Position numbers and translations under genes: made by a program. A stretch of 51,901 nt of DNA from RGIG4608 sp964413365 (lineage in GTDB: Bacteria > Bacillota > Clostridia > Oscillospirales > CAG-272), in contig CAYPRM010000007.1 of NCBI GenBank assembly GCA_964413365.1, forward strand, positions 1 to 51,901. Reading direction: 5' to 3'. This document shows positions 33,368 to 42,363 of the stretch, one piece after another; position 1 is the first letter of the stretch; each line of letters opens with the position of its first letter. Below the pieces are notes generated by a model. The model did not search any database and had not been told where the DNA came from. It worked only from the letters and a program-made list of their open reading frames with translations.

Positions 33368-34153
33368 ATGAAAAAAAGCATATTTTTTCGACTTCTTACG
33401 CTCTCCCTGACGTTGCTTTTGTGCCTTGGTGCGTCGGTGTGCGCGAAGGGAAGCACGGACGAGAGCTATTGGTACTGCAAGCGCAATTCCGAGCATAAGC
33501 AGCCCGAGTGCGATCCCGATCTTTCGTATATCGAGGAGCTTGGCGGAGTGTGGATCGACCGCGAGCACGGCGACGGCGCGCAGGATCGCGTGATATATCT
33601 GACATTTGACGTCGGCTACGAAAATGGCAACGTCTCCACCGTCCTCGACGTGCTCCGCGATGAGGGAGTCGTGGGCTCGTTCTTCATACTCGGTAATGTT
33701 ATATCACGTGAGGCGGACCTTGTGAAGCGCATGGCAAACGAGGGGCACGCAGTCTGCAATCACACTACGAGCCACAAAAACCTGACCTCCGCGAGCGAGC
33801 AGACGCTGAGGGATGAGATACTCGGACTTGAGCAGGCGTATGAGGGGCTGACGGGAAAGAAAATGAGTAAATTCTTCCGTCCGCCCGAGGGCACGTTCAA
33901 CAGAAAAATGCTCGAGCGCGTGCAAGCCCTCGGATACAGAACGGTGTTCTGGAGCTTCGCGTATGCGGATTGGGATAATAAGGCGCAGATGAGCGAGGCG
34001 GCGGCGCTGAAGAAAATAGAGGACAATATTCATAACGGCGAGATAATGCTTTTGCACCCAACCTCGGCGACAAATGCAAAAATAATGAAAACGCTGATCG
34101 CGGATCTCAAGGCGCAGGGCTACCGCTTCGCAACGCTTGAGGAGCTGGCGTGA
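33368..34153 (+). CDS. pdaA: PdaA-like polysaccharide deacetylase (muramic delta-lactam synthesis)
   Basis: A 261-residue exported NodB-fold deacetylase. The signal peptide covers about 1-25. Motifs are LTFDVGYENGN (Asp81), HTTSH (His132, His136), RPPEGTFN, FWSFAYADWD and LLHPTSATN. The DVGYENGN and FAYADWD variants are typical of PdaA, which deacetylates N-acetylmuramic acid for the delta-lactam of spore cortex, the mark recognised by cortex-lytic enzymes. GGAGGTGAG precedes ATG 33368. Its stop overlaps the next deacetylase start by four bases. Confidence 0.9.
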   Translation: MKKSIFFRLLTLSLTLLLCLGASVCAKGSTDESYWYCKRNSEHKQPECDPDLSYIEELGGVWIDREHGDGAQDRVIYLTFDVGYENGNVSTVLDVLRDEGVVGSFFILGNVISREADLVKRMANEGHAVCNHTTSHKNLTSASEQTLRDEILGLEQAYEGLTGKKMSKFFRPPEGTFNRKMLERVQALGYRTVFWSFAYADWDNKAQMSEAAALKKIEDNIHNGEIMLLHPTSATNAKIMKTLIADLKAQGYRFATLEELA

Positions 34154-34836
34154 GAGCATTTGCCGCCATACTTGCTATCACTCTTGCCCTCGCTCCCACC
34201 TCGGCTCTTGCCACGATAGCGGTATCTGAGCTGCCATACCGCAGAGTGGAGAACGCAGGAAAAAGGATCGCACTCACCTTTGACGACGGTCCACACCCAC
34301 GCTATACTAAGGAGATACTCGATATATTAAAGGAGTACGGCGTGCGCGCGACATTCTTTGTGATAGGTGAAAATATAGAATATTATGGTAATGATATTGT
34401 CCCTCGTATCCTCTCGGAGGGGCACGAGATAGGGAACCATACCTTCAGCCACGCTCACACAAGGAAAATGGACCGCAAAACGTTACTTGAGGATGTCAAT
34501 AGGTGTCATAGCATTATGAAGGAGAGGTACGGCTATGAGATGAGGCTTTTCCGCCCACCCGAGGGTTACGTTGATAAAAAAATAACTGAGGCAGCGAGGG
34601 CGCACGGATATTCGACAGTGCTATGGTCGATAGATACGAGGGATTGGGAGCATACCGCGGCAACACTTATAGTTAGTAACGTTGAGCATAGCGTCAGCGG
34701 CGGAGATATAATATTGATGCACGACTACGTAAGTAAGCCGAGCACTACCGCCGTAGCCCTCCGTGATCTGATCCCACGCCTCCTTGGTGAGGGCTACCAA
34801 TTCGTAACCGTCTCCGAGCTCATATCTCAAGCCTAA
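34150..34836 (+). CDS. Second polysaccharide deacetylase (NodB domain)
   Basis: A 228-residue exported deacetylase with a signal peptide (1-21) and the canonical motifs LTFDDGPHP (Asp45, Asp46), GNHTFSH (His97, His101), RPPEG, WSIDTRDW and ILMHDY. It starts with GTG at 34150, overlapping the pdaA stop (GTGA), with GAGGAG six bases upstream. It is of the PdaB/peptidoglycan GlcNAc deacetylase type; the substrate is not determined by sequence. Cotranscription with pdaA suggests a role in the spore wall. Confidence 0.88.
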   Translation: MRAFAAILAITLALAPTSALATIAVSELPYRRVENAGKRIALTFDDGPHPRYTKEILDILKEYGVRATFFVIGENIEYYGNDIVPRILSEGHEIGNHTFSHAHTRKMDRKTLLEDVNRCHSIMKERYGYEMRLFRPPEGYVDKKITEAARAHGYSTVLWSIDTRDWEHTAATLIVSNVEHSVSGGDIILMHDYVSKPSTTAVALRDLIPRLLGEGYQFVTVSELISQA

Positions 34837-34840
34837 AGCT

Positions 34841-34867
34841 GGGTGCATTAGAGTTTCTAATGCACCC
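34841..34867. other. Perfect 12-pair hairpin after the deacetylases
   Basis: GGGTGCATTAGA (34841-34852) pairs perfectly with 34856-34867 around three bases. On the plus strand it is followed by A's rather than T's, so it does not look like an ordinary terminator. Confidence 0.55.
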
Positions 34868-34920
34868 AAAAAATATATTATTCTTCAGGCAAAAATTTGT
34901 CGCATTACTCAAAAATCCAA

Positions 34921-34963
34921 AAAATACCCCCAAAAGTCGCTTTGCGGCTTTTGGGGGTATTTT
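34921..34963. terminator. Strong hairpin terminator, best on the minus strand
   Basis: AAAATACCCCCAAAAG (34921-34936) pairs perfectly over 16 bases with 34948-34963, with an inner CGC/GCG pair. The T run is better on the minus strand (TATTTTTTGG), so it most likely ends the ParC/small-protein unit; it may also end the deacetylase transcript. Confidence 0.8.
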
Positions 34964-34983
34964 GAGATGCCTTTGTGGTGGCA

Positions 34984-35109
34984 TTAGTGAGTGTGTACGT
35001 GTCCACCAACGCTTGCAAGAAGCGTGAATATGATCACTGCGGCACTTGCTACCATGAGGAAGGCAAGAATGAGCGCGATCACCTTGATCACCCTTTTTCT
35101 GTTGTTCAT
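34984..35109 (-). CDS. Small single-pass membrane protein, 41 residues
   Basis: An ORF below usual length limits: a basic N terminus (MNNRKRVIKV), one hydrophobic helix (about 11-31) and a short His-rich tail (GGHVHTH). AAGGAG lies seven bases before ATG 35109. It begins 39 bases after the parC stop on the same strand and ends just before a terminator, so it is probably the last gene of that unit. I do not recognise the family. The His tail would lie outside the cell if the positive-inside rule holds. Confidence 0.65.
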   Translation of the reverse strand: MNNRKRVIKVIALILAFLMVASAAVIIFTLLASVGGHVHTH

Positions 35110-35148
35110 AGCATTTCTCCTTGAGGTTATTTTAGTTTTGTTTTTGCT

Positions 35149-37398
35149 TTAATTCTGACCGAAAATGCTTTTAATAGCCTTTTCCGTAATAGCCGTGCCC
35201 GTGGCAGGGAGCTTGATCTTCTTATAGCCCGTGCTGTCGAGGTGATCGGCAAATTTATCCGTTGCGAGGACGACGCGCTGTCCCTTCTTGCAGGTAAATA
35301 CGGTCGTTCCTGCGCTTGAGCGGCTTGACTTCTGAGGAATTAGCGAGGTCTTGACTATGATCGCCTTTCTCTGATCGTTGACGAGCAGGATATCATAGGG
35401 CTTTTTCTCGTCCTCATAGAACGCCGCCACTATCGGGCTTGCATCGCTGTACGCTCCGACTAACTTCTTGCGCACCGCCTTGGTCTGGTAAGCGGTGAAG
35501 GGAACTCTGACGCCCTTGCCGTTCTCAAAGAGGAATACCATATTGTGGTGCTCGGGATATCCCTTGAATACCATCGTGAATATGGGCTTCTCTCCCTGAT
35601 CCATACCGAGCTTTGCGGGGACGTACTCTCCCATATCGCTCGCCTTGCAGTTGTCGAACTCGCTGATCTTGACGCGGTAGACCTTGGATTGATTGCTGAA
35701 TATCATAAGCTCCGCGAGCGTGTCCGTCAGCTCGGAGAATACGATGCAGTCGCCGTCCTTGACCTTCTGCTCGTCGTTGCCCCTCAGCGACTGCGGCGTG
35801 ATACGCTTCAGGTATCCCTCGCGCGTCATATAAACGTTGATATCGCTCTTTTCAAGGTGTTCCTCGTGAACGTACTCGACGATCTCGGAGTCATCCGCGA
35901 TCATTGAAACACGGGGCTTGCCGTATTTCTTCTTGACCTCGTTGAGCTGCTTTGCAATATGTGCCTTGAGCTTGATCTCGTCGCCAAGGATCTCCTCGAT
36001 CTCGGCAATGTCATTCATCAGCCCCTGTATATCCTTGATGAGATTTGAGAAATATTCCTTGTTGAGGTTTCTGAGCTTGATATTTGCAATATATTCCGCC
36101 TGTATCTCGTCAAGCTCTGATTCAAAGCCCTTTACGAGATTGGGAACGATGTCCGCATCGTTTTTCGTAGCCCTGATTATCGCTATCGCCTTGTCTATGT
36201 CAAGGAGGACTATACTGATTCCCTTTAATAGGTGTAGCCTGTCTATCTTCTTCTGCAGATCGAACGTCAGCTCTCTGCGACAGCATTGCATACGGAACTT
36301 GATCCACTCGTTCAGTATCTCGACAACGCCCATCTGACGGGGCGAGCCGTTGATGAGAACGTTGAAATTGCACTTGAAACTGTCCTCAAGGGGCGTCAGC
36401 TTGTACAGACGCGCCATCAGCTTGTCGGGATCCGTGCCACGGCGCAGATCGAGCGTGAGCTTGAAGCCCGAGAGGTCGATCTCATCGCGGAAATCAACGA
36501 TCTCACGAACCTTGCCCTCCTTGATAAGCTCGGTGAGCTTCTTCATTATCAGCTCTATCGAGGTGGAGTAGGGGATCTGTATTATGTCGATGCAGTTCTG
36601 CGCCTTGTCGTAAACGTAGCGTGCGCGTATCCTCACCGAGCCGGAGCCTGTTTCGTATACCTGCCGCATCTGCTCGCGGTTGTATATGATCGTTCCGCCA
36701 CCCGGAAAGTCGGGAGCCTTCATTATGTCGAGGATCTTGTCGACGCTCGTCCGCGGATTTCTGAGTATCGCGATAGTCGCATCGCATACCTCCGCGAGGT
36801 TGAAGGAGCATATCTCGCTCGCCATACCGACGGCAATACCCTTGTTCGGAGTAACGAGAACATTGGGGAACGAGGTCGGAAGGAGCACGGGCTCCTGCAT
36901 CGTTCCGTCGTAGTTGTCAACGAAGTCGACAGCGTTCTTGTCTATTCCCGTAAAGAGCTCCGCACAGAAGGGATCGAGCTTCGCCTCGGTGTAACGGGAG
37001 GCGGCGTACTTCATATCGGAGGAATACTGCTTTCCGAAGCTGCCCTTTGAGTCCACGAGTGGGTGGAGCAGAGCCTCGTTTCCACGTGTCAGACGAACCA
37101 TCGTCTCGTATATTGCCGCATCTCCGTGGGGGTTGAGCTTCATCGTCTGACCGACGATGTTCGCGCTCTTCGTCCTATTTCCCGTCAGCAGTCCCATCTT
37201 GTACATGGTGTACAGTAGCTTCCTGTGCGCAGGTTTGAGACCGTCTATCTCGGGTATAGCACGCGATACGATGACGCTCATAACGTAGGGCATATAGTTT
37301 TTTTCTATCGTCTCCGTTATGGGCTGCGGTATCGGCGGCTTGTGTATTATTTCCTTTTTTTCAGCCTTTTTTGAATTTCTGCTGCTTGCTTTAGCCAT
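35149..37398 (-). CDS. parC: Type II topoisomerase subunit A, ParC-like
   Basis: A 749-residue DNA-cleaving subunit of a GyrA/ParC-type enzyme. The N-terminal breakage-reunion domain has MPYVMSVIVSRAIPEIDGLKP, and the active-site Tyr136 in AASRYTEAKLDPF. A coiled coil covers about 385-510. The C-terminal beta-propeller carries MTREGYLKRI but no GyrA box (QRRGGKG), which argues for topoisomerase IV (decatenation) over gyrase. No parE/gyrB is adjacent. The N-terminal 20 residues are Lys-rich. AAGGATG-type sequence precedes the start. Confidence 0.88.
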   Translation of the reverse strand: MAKASSRNSKKAEKKEIIHKPPIPQPITETIEKNYMPYVMSVIVSRAIPEIDGLKPAHRKLLYTMYKMGLLTGNRTKSANIVGQTMKLNPHGDAAIYETMVRLTRGNEALLHPLVDSKGSFGKQYSSDMKYAASRYTEAKLDPFCAELFTGIDKNAVDFVDNYDGTMQEPVLLPTSFPNVLVTPNKGIAVGMASEICSFNLAEVCDATIAILRNPRTSVDKILDIMKAPDFPGGGTIIYNREQMRQVYETGSGSVRIRARYVYDKAQNCIDIIQIPYSTSIELIMKKLTELIKEGKVREIVDFRDEIDLSGFKLTLDLRRGTDPDKLMARLYKLTPLEDSFKCNFNVLINGSPRQMGVVEILNEWIKFRMQCCRRELTFDLQKKIDRLHLLKGISIVLLDIDKAIAIIRATKNDADIVPNLVKGFESELDEIQAEYIANIKLRNLNKEYFSNLIKDIQGLMNDIAEIEEILGDEIKLKAHIAKQLNEVKKKYGKPRVSMIADDSEIVEYVHEEHLEKSDINVYMTREGYLKRITPQSLRGNDEQKVKDGDCIVFSELTDTLAELMIFSNQSKVYRVKISEFDNCKASDMGEYVPAKLGMDQGEKPIFTMVFKGYPEHHNMVFLFENGKGVRVPFTAYQTKAVRKKLVGAYSDASPIVAAFYEDEKKPYDILLVNDQRKAIIVKTSLIPQKSSRSSAGTTVFTCKKGQRVVLATDKFADHLDSTGYKKIKLPATGTAITEKAIKSIFGQN

Positions 37399-37440
37399 TT
37401 TTCAGACATCCTTTTCGTGGTGTATTAAACCTTTTTTGTG

Positions 37441-38484
37441 TTAGACCTTTTTTACAGTGTGCGCTGCGGCGCGTATCATTCTGTTGTAGAGAGCGAGCCC
37501 GAGCCCTTGCTTTGACGGCATGTGTGCGTATATCGCACTTGCGCCGAGCTTGTCCGCATCTCTTAGCGAGGTAAAGAGCCGCTTCGCCTGCATCGCAAGG
37601 TCGTCGCGCCTGCCGATCGCTATTGAGCGTGCGGGATCGAGGAATGGAAGCTCCTCGTCGTAGCAAAGTATCACCGCGCCTCCGTCCCTCTGCTCGCGGA
37701 TAAAGAAGTCGAGCACCGACTCCTCATCCCCCTCGAGCAGGGTAAAGCTTGCATCGGGCGCATAGTGCTTGTATTTCATTCCGGGTGAGAGAGGTCTCTC
37801 GTTCTCCGCGAGCGAGTGAAGGACCGCAGGAGCGATACTCACCCTGTCGCAGACACAGCAGAGCGCGTCGTATGTTATTCCCCCCGGACGGAGCAGCGTA
37901 AGCTCGCCACTCTCTCCCACGGAGACTATCGTGGATTCAAGACCGATCTCGCTCTCACCGCCGTCGATTATCATATCAACTCTGCCACCCATGTCCTCTA
38001 TCACGTACCCTGCACTTGTCGGAGAGGGCTTGCCCGAGATGTTTGCGCTCGGTGCGGCGATAGGAACACCGCTTGCCTCTATCAGCGCGTGCGCTACGGG
38101 ATGTGACGGACAGCGCACCGCGACCGTGTCAAGCCCACCCGTGACGGAGTGGGGAATGCAGTCCCTCTTCGGCATTATGACCGTAAGAGGTCCGGGCATG
38201 AACGCCCATGCTAAGCGGCGGTATGTCTCCGAGGTGTAGGCATATTTTTCCGCATCCTCGGGGTGCGCTATGTGTATTATGAGCGGGTTGTCGCTCGGTC
38301 TGCCCTTTGCGGCGTAGATCCTTTTTGCCGCATCCTCACGCAGAGCGTTTCCCCCAAGCCCGTATACCGTCTCTGTAGGGAATACCACGAGCCCCCCACG
38401 CCGAATGATCTCAGCCGCCTCTGCGACCTGTGGTGCAAGCTCCGCTCCGCTGTCAATAGTAATTATCTTAGTATCCATATTCAT
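37441..38484 (-). CDS. sua5: L-threonylcarbamoyladenylate synthase (Sua5 form)
   Basis: A 347-residue enzyme making threonylcarbamoyl-AMP for t6A37 of tRNA. The YrdC domain (about 15-205) has FPTETVYGLG, AKGRPSDNPL, FMPGPLT, VRCPSHP and PSANISG. The extra C-terminal Sua5 domain (about 240-345, SPGMKYKHYAP) is typical of Firmicutes. Its start shares one base with the prfA stop (TGATG), so translation is coupled to release factor 1, a neighbourhood known in Firmicutes. Confidence 0.95.
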   Translation of the reverse strand: MNMDTKIITIDSGAELAPQVAEAAEIIRRGGLVVFPTETVYGLGGNALREDAAKRIYAAKGRPSDNPLIIHIAHPEDAEKYAYTSETYRRLAWAFMPGPLTVIMPKRDCIPHSVTGGLDTVAVRCPSHPVAHALIEASGVPIAAPSANISGKPSPTSAGYVIEDMGGRVDMIIDGGESEIGLESTIVSVGESGELTLLRPGGITYDALCCVCDRVSIAPAVLHSLAENERPLSPGMKYKHYAPDASFTLLEGDEESVLDFFIREQRDGGAVILCYDEELPFLDPARSIAIGRRDDLAMQAKRLFTSLRDADKLGASAIYAHMPSKQGLGLALYNRMIRAAAHTVKKV

Positions 38485-39548
38485 CAGCCCTCGCCCTTCA
38501 GCCGTTCAGCCGTGTCGGCGGTTATCAGCGCATCGATGAGCGCACCGATGTCGCCGTTCACGAACGCCTCAAGGGAATGTGAGGTGTAGCCTATCCTGTG
38601 ATCGGTGATGCGGCTCTGCGGATAGTTGTAGGTTCGGATCTTCTCGCTCCGAGAACCTGTTCCGACCTGACTTTTCCTGTCCGTGGAGATCCTGTCCTCC
38701 TGCTCGCGCTGCTTCATATCGAGCAGCCTTGCACGGAGCATCTTCATCGCCTTGTCCTTGTTTTTGAGCTGTGAACGCTCCTCCTGACACCATACCACGA
38801 TGCCCGAGGGCTTGTGGTATATGCGGATCGCGGACTCGGTCTTGTTTATATGCTGACCGCCCGCACCGCTCGATTTGCAGGTCTCTATCACGAGATCCGA
38901 GGGATTTATCTCAACGTCGACGTCCTCCGCCTCGGGGAGCACCGCGACCGTAACGGTCGAGGTCTGTATCCTTCCTTGGGATTCGGTCTCGGGCACACGC
39001 TGTACCCTGTGAACGCCGCTCTCGAACTTGAAGCGCGAATACGCACCCTCGCCCTCGACCATAAAGCAGATCTCCTTGTAGCCGCCGAGCTCGGTCTCGT
39101 TTGCGGATATCACGCTCGTGCGGAAGCCCACTCTGTCGGAGTACATCGTGTACATTCGGTAGAGCACGCCTGCAAAGAGCGCCGCCTCCTCGCCGCCTGC
39201 GCCTGCGCGGATCTCGATTATGACGTTTTTCGAGTCATTGGGATCCTTCGGGAGAAGCAATACCTTCAGCTCCTCAAGAAGCCTCTCGCTCCTCTCCTTG
39301 CATACGGATATCTCCTCCTGCACCATTTCCTTGATCTCCGCATCCGCCCCGTCGAGCAGGTCAAATGCATCACGGAGCTCACGCTCGTTTTTAGTGTATT
39401 CTCTGAACTTCGTGATAACGGGAGTCAGAGAATTGAATTCCTTGATCCTTTTAGTATATTCTGTTGGGCTTGTCGCGATCTCGGGATCGTTCAGCTCACC
39501 CTCGAGCTGAATGTACCTCTGCTCGGCAAGCTTCAGCTTATCAAGCAT
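38484..39548 (-). CDS. prfA: Peptide chain release factor 1
   Basis: A 354-residue class I release factor for UAA and UAG. The GGQ motif is at 230-232 (SSGAGGQHINKTES), and the codon-recognition PxT motif of RF1 is PET (186-188) in RVPETESQGR. GAGGA precedes ATG 39548. prmC, which often sits beside prfA, is not in this position. Confidence 0.97.
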   Translation of the reverse strand: MLDKLKLAEQRYIQLEGELNDPEIATSPTEYTKRIKEFNSLTPVITKFREYTKNERELRDAFDLLDGADAEIKEMVQEEISVCKERSERLLEELKVLLLPKDPNDSKNVIIEIRAGAGGEEAALFAGVLYRMYTMYSDRVGFRTSVISANETELGGYKEICFMVEGEGAYSRFKFESGVHRVQRVPETESQGRIQTSTVTVAVLPEAEDVDVEINPSDLVIETCKSSGAGGQHINKTESAIRIYHKPSGIVVWCQEERSQLKNKDKAMKMLRARLLDMKQREQEDRISTDRKSQVGTGSRSEKIRTYNYPQSRITDHRIGYTSHSLEAFVNGDIGALIDALITADTAERLKGEG

Positions 39549-39612
39549 ATTATATCAGTCCTCCGTCAAATTTCAGTCGTTGCAATTCCTTTTTGTATGG
39601 GGAAGTCGCGGA

Positions 39613-40995
39613 CTAAAATCTGCAGAAGGCGCAGAATGCTCTGTATGCCTCGTAGAGGTCTACCTTGGAGATGACCTCAAAGGGCGAGTGCATAGCTATG
39701 ACGGGCACACCGAGGTCTACCACGTCGATATTGTGCTTGGAGATGAACTTTGCGACCGTTCCGCCGCCGCCAACGTCAACACGACCGAGCTCGCCTGCCT
39801 GCCAGATGACGTTTTCCTTTGCCATAGCACCCCTGAGCCAGCCGATAAATTCAGCGTGAGCATCGTTCGTGCCACCCTTGCCGCGAGAGCCCGTGTACTT
39901 CGTGAGTACAACGCCGCAGGAGAGCAGAGCACTGTTTCTCTTCTCAAATACCTCGGCAAAATTGGGATCGTAAGCCGCAGAAACGTCCGCGGAGAGGCAC
40001 TTCGAATTTGCCCTTACTACTCTCGGGTTTGCACCCATGGAGAGGGAGATCTCGTCGATGAGATCCATCATAAAGTCGGACTGCATGCCCGTATTTCCGT
40101 CGCTGCCCGTCTCCTCCTTGTCGGCAAGGATGCACATGAGAGTGTGCTCACTGTCGGCACAGTCGATAATGGACTTGAGTGCAGGGTAAGCGCAAACTCT
40201 GTCGTCATGTCCGTAAGCACCGATCATCGAGCGGTCGAGACCGACGTCCTTAGCCCTCTGAGCAGGCACGACGCAGAGCTCAGCCGTGAGGAAATCCTCC
40301 TCAACGATGCCGTACTTCTCGTGAAGTATGTTCATCGCATTGAGCTTGATAGCGCCATCGTCCTCTCCGAGAGGTCTGCTGCCGATGAGGATATTGAGCT
40401 TCTCACCGTCAATGGCAGAGCCGAGGGGCTTCGTGTCCATTCCGTGCGAGAGGTGGGGAAGAAGATCGTTGATGTAGAGCACGGGATCGCTCTCGTCCTC
40501 TCCGATAACGACGTCAACGCACGTACCGTCCTGCTTTACGACCACGCCGTGAATGGCGAGGGGAATAGCGAGCCATTGATACTTGCGAATTCCGCCGTAG
40601 TAATGCGTCTTGAAGAAGCACATTCCCTCATCCTCATAGAGGGGAACGGGCTTTAAGTCGATCCTCGGGGAATCAATGTGAGCCGCGGAGATCCTGATGC
40701 CATTTTCAATGCTCTCCTTGCCGATGGTAAAGAGAAAGAGGTTCTTGCCGCGGTTGTTGTAATAACGCTTGTCGCCGACTGCGAGCTTGTCGCCGAGGGT
40801 GTACTCCGTGAAGCCTGCCGCCTCTGCGATTGCGATCGAGGCAGCTACCGCCTCACGCTCGGTCTTTGCGTCGTCGAGAAATTTCTTGTAGTCCTCCGAG
40901 AAGAGATACGCCGCATCTATCGACGCGCTGTCCGCCTTCTCGTATACCGATGCCTTCTTATAAAAAAGCTGTTCCTTAAGTTCCTTTGTTTCCAT
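39613..40995 (-). CDS. M18 family aminopeptidase
   Basis: A 460-residue aspartyl-aminopeptidase-type metallopeptidase. The conserved zinc-binding motifs are present in order: AAHIDSPR, YGHDDRV, ILADKEETGSDG, SADVSAAYD and IAMHSPFEV. The protein is cytosolic and trims N-terminal residues from peptides. AAAGGA precedes ATG 40995. It lies on the same strand as the upstream lytic transglycosylase and the downstream prfA with gaps of 48 and 64 bases. Confidence 0.95.
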   Translation of the reverse strand: METKELKEQLFYKKASVYEKADSASIDAAYLFSEDYKKFLDDAKTEREAVAASIAIAEAAGFTEYTLGDKLAVGDKRYYNNRGKNLFLFTIGKESIENGIRISAAHIDSPRIDLKPVPLYEDEGMCFFKTHYYGGIRKYQWLAIPLAIHGVVVKQDGTCVDVVIGEDESDPVLYINDLLPHLSHGMDTKPLGSAIDGEKLNILIGSRPLGEDDGAIKLNAMNILHEKYGIVEEDFLTAELCVVPAQRAKDVGLDRSMIGAYGHDDRVCAYPALKSIIDCADSEHTLMCILADKEETGSDGNTGMQSDFMMDLIDEISLSMGANPRVVRANSKCLSADVSAAYDPNFAEVFEKRNSALLSCGVVLTKYTGSRGKGGTNDAHAEFIGWLRGAMAKENVIWQAGELGRVDVGGGGTVAKFISKHNIDVVDLGVPVIAMHSPFEVISKVDLYEAYRAFCAFCRF

Positions 40996-41043
40996 AATTA
41001 TAGTTCCTTTCTGTTTATTTTCCTGTGTGTTGTATCTTGACGG

Positions 41044-41613
41044 CTAATCGTAAAGCTCCGCATATTTCTCGCGGTAGTCGAGAACGCGCCCGACGTAATT
41101 TCTCGTCTCCTTGGAGGGCAGATGAGTGTAATCGCCGTCGCTGTAGCCGTTTTCGTCAATATAATTCTTGAGATTGCCCTCTCCCCAGTTGTACGCGACA
41201 AGAGCACGCTCCCAGCTGCCGAGCTTGGAGTAGAGGTATTGAAGGTAGTACGTGCCGTATTTGATATTCGTCTCGGGATCGTAGAGAAGGGGAGTAAACG
41301 CCCTTTCTCCGAGAAGCTCCGCAACGTATTCATACGTCGTGGGCATGATTTGCATAAGCCCTATCGCACCCTGCGAGCTTTTGGCGTCGGGCGTGAAATC
41401 GCTCTCCACCTTTATCACCGCGAATATAAGCTCCGCAGGCACGGAATATTCCTTTGAATATTTCTCAACGAGCTCGCGGTAGTTGTCGGGATAGATAAGC
41501 TTGTCGATCCCCGTGAGTATCAGATCACCGAATATCCCAAGCAGTATCGCCGAGATCAGTATTATCAGAACCACCCTCGCATCAAAAATGCTCCTTATGC
41601 TGATCCTGCTCAT
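41044..41613 (-). CDS. Membrane-anchored lytic transglycosylase (SLT domain)
   Basis: A 189-residue peptidoglycan-cleaving enzyme. One N-terminal membrane helix (about 13-35) is followed by an SLT domain (about 50-180) with KVESDFTP (catalytic Glu70), GLMQIMP, DPETNIKYGTYYL and AYNWGEG. Its start overlaps the coaE stop by four bases, an arrangement seen in other Clostridia. Confidence 0.92.
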   Translation of the reverse strand: MSRISIRSIFDARVVLIILISAILLGIFGDLILTGIDKLIYPDNYRELVEKYSKEYSVPAELIFAVIKVESDFTPDAKSSQGAIGLMQIMPTTYEYVAELLGERAFTPLLYDPETNIKYGTYYLQYLYSKLGSWERALVAYNWGEGNLKNYIDENGYSDGDYTHLPSKETRNYVGRVLDYREKYAELYD

Positions 41614-42224
41614 CCGACGGATATCTCCTCCTGCGCGAGCACCGTAAGAAGCTGCTCATGCATACTCTCGGGAGAGCCCGAGTTCGTGATGCAGTAGTCC
41701 GAGCTTTCCTCAAAGAAGGTGTCATCGGGCTGGGACGCGATCCTGCGCAGAGCGTCCTCACGTGAAATGCCGTCCCGTCCCGTGATGCGCTCTATGCGCA
41801 CTTCCGTGTCGGCGAGGACGGAGATCACGAAGTCGCACGCACCGATGAATATTTTTGAGGATAAGAGTGCAGGAGCGTCAATGACCGCCGCCTCCTTGCC
41901 CTCGGCTATGTAGGCTGTGAGAAGCTTGTTCGTTTCCTCCCAGACATATTTGTGAGCGATGGAATTGAGCGTCTCAAGATTTGTGCGAGAGACTTCCTCA
42001 CCGAAAACGAGTGCTGAGAGCGCGCGTCTGTCGAGCGAGCCGTCCGCGGATATCACAGAGCTGCCGAACGCCCCCTCTATCTCCGTAAGACACGGTGTGC
42101 GTGTGCTCACGAGCTTATGATAAATATCATCCGTGTTGATGCAGGGAATACCAAGCTCCTCGAAATAGGAGCAGAGAGTAGTCTTGCCCGCACCGCTCGG
42201 ACCAGTAAGACCTATGATCTTCAT
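41610..42224 (-). CDS. coaE: Dephospho-CoA kinase
   Basis: A 204-residue kinase for the last step of coenzyme A synthesis. P-loop GPSGAGKTT (8-16), NTDDIYHKL and the IDAPALLSS and R-GRDGISREDA elements identify it. The nearest GGAGG is about 14 bases upstream of ATG 42224, a longer spacing than usual; no better start is visible. It has its own promoter facing away from murB. Confidence 0.93.
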   Translation of the reverse strand: MKIIGLTGPSGAGKTTLCSYFEELGIPCINTDDIYHKLVSTRTPCLTEIEGAFGSSVISADGSLDRRALSALVFGEEVSRTNLETLNSIAHKYVWEETNKLLTAYIAEGKEAAVIDAPALLSSKIFIGACDFVISVLADTEVRIERITGRDGISREDALRRIASQPDDTFFEESSDYCITNSGSPESMHEQLLTVLAQEEISVG

Positions 42225-42282
42225 ATATATTTATATTACCTCCGAAACTGATTTTTTCAACGCATATACATATTCATTGTAT

Positions 42283-42311
42283 ATTATAACTCATAATTTT
42301 GAAATATGCAA
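42283..42311 (-). promoter_or_regulatory. Promoter of coaE and the downstream transglycosylase
   Basis: Minus-strand TTGCAT (42306-42311) and TATAAT (42283-42288) with a 17-base spacer. A second, weaker match (TTGACG and TATGCT) lies further upstream in the same AT-rich 250-base gap. Confidence 0.7.
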
Positions 42312-42363
42312 GTTCTTTTGAGCATAAATTCTTAATAAATATACGTCAATTTTTTATTTTCCG

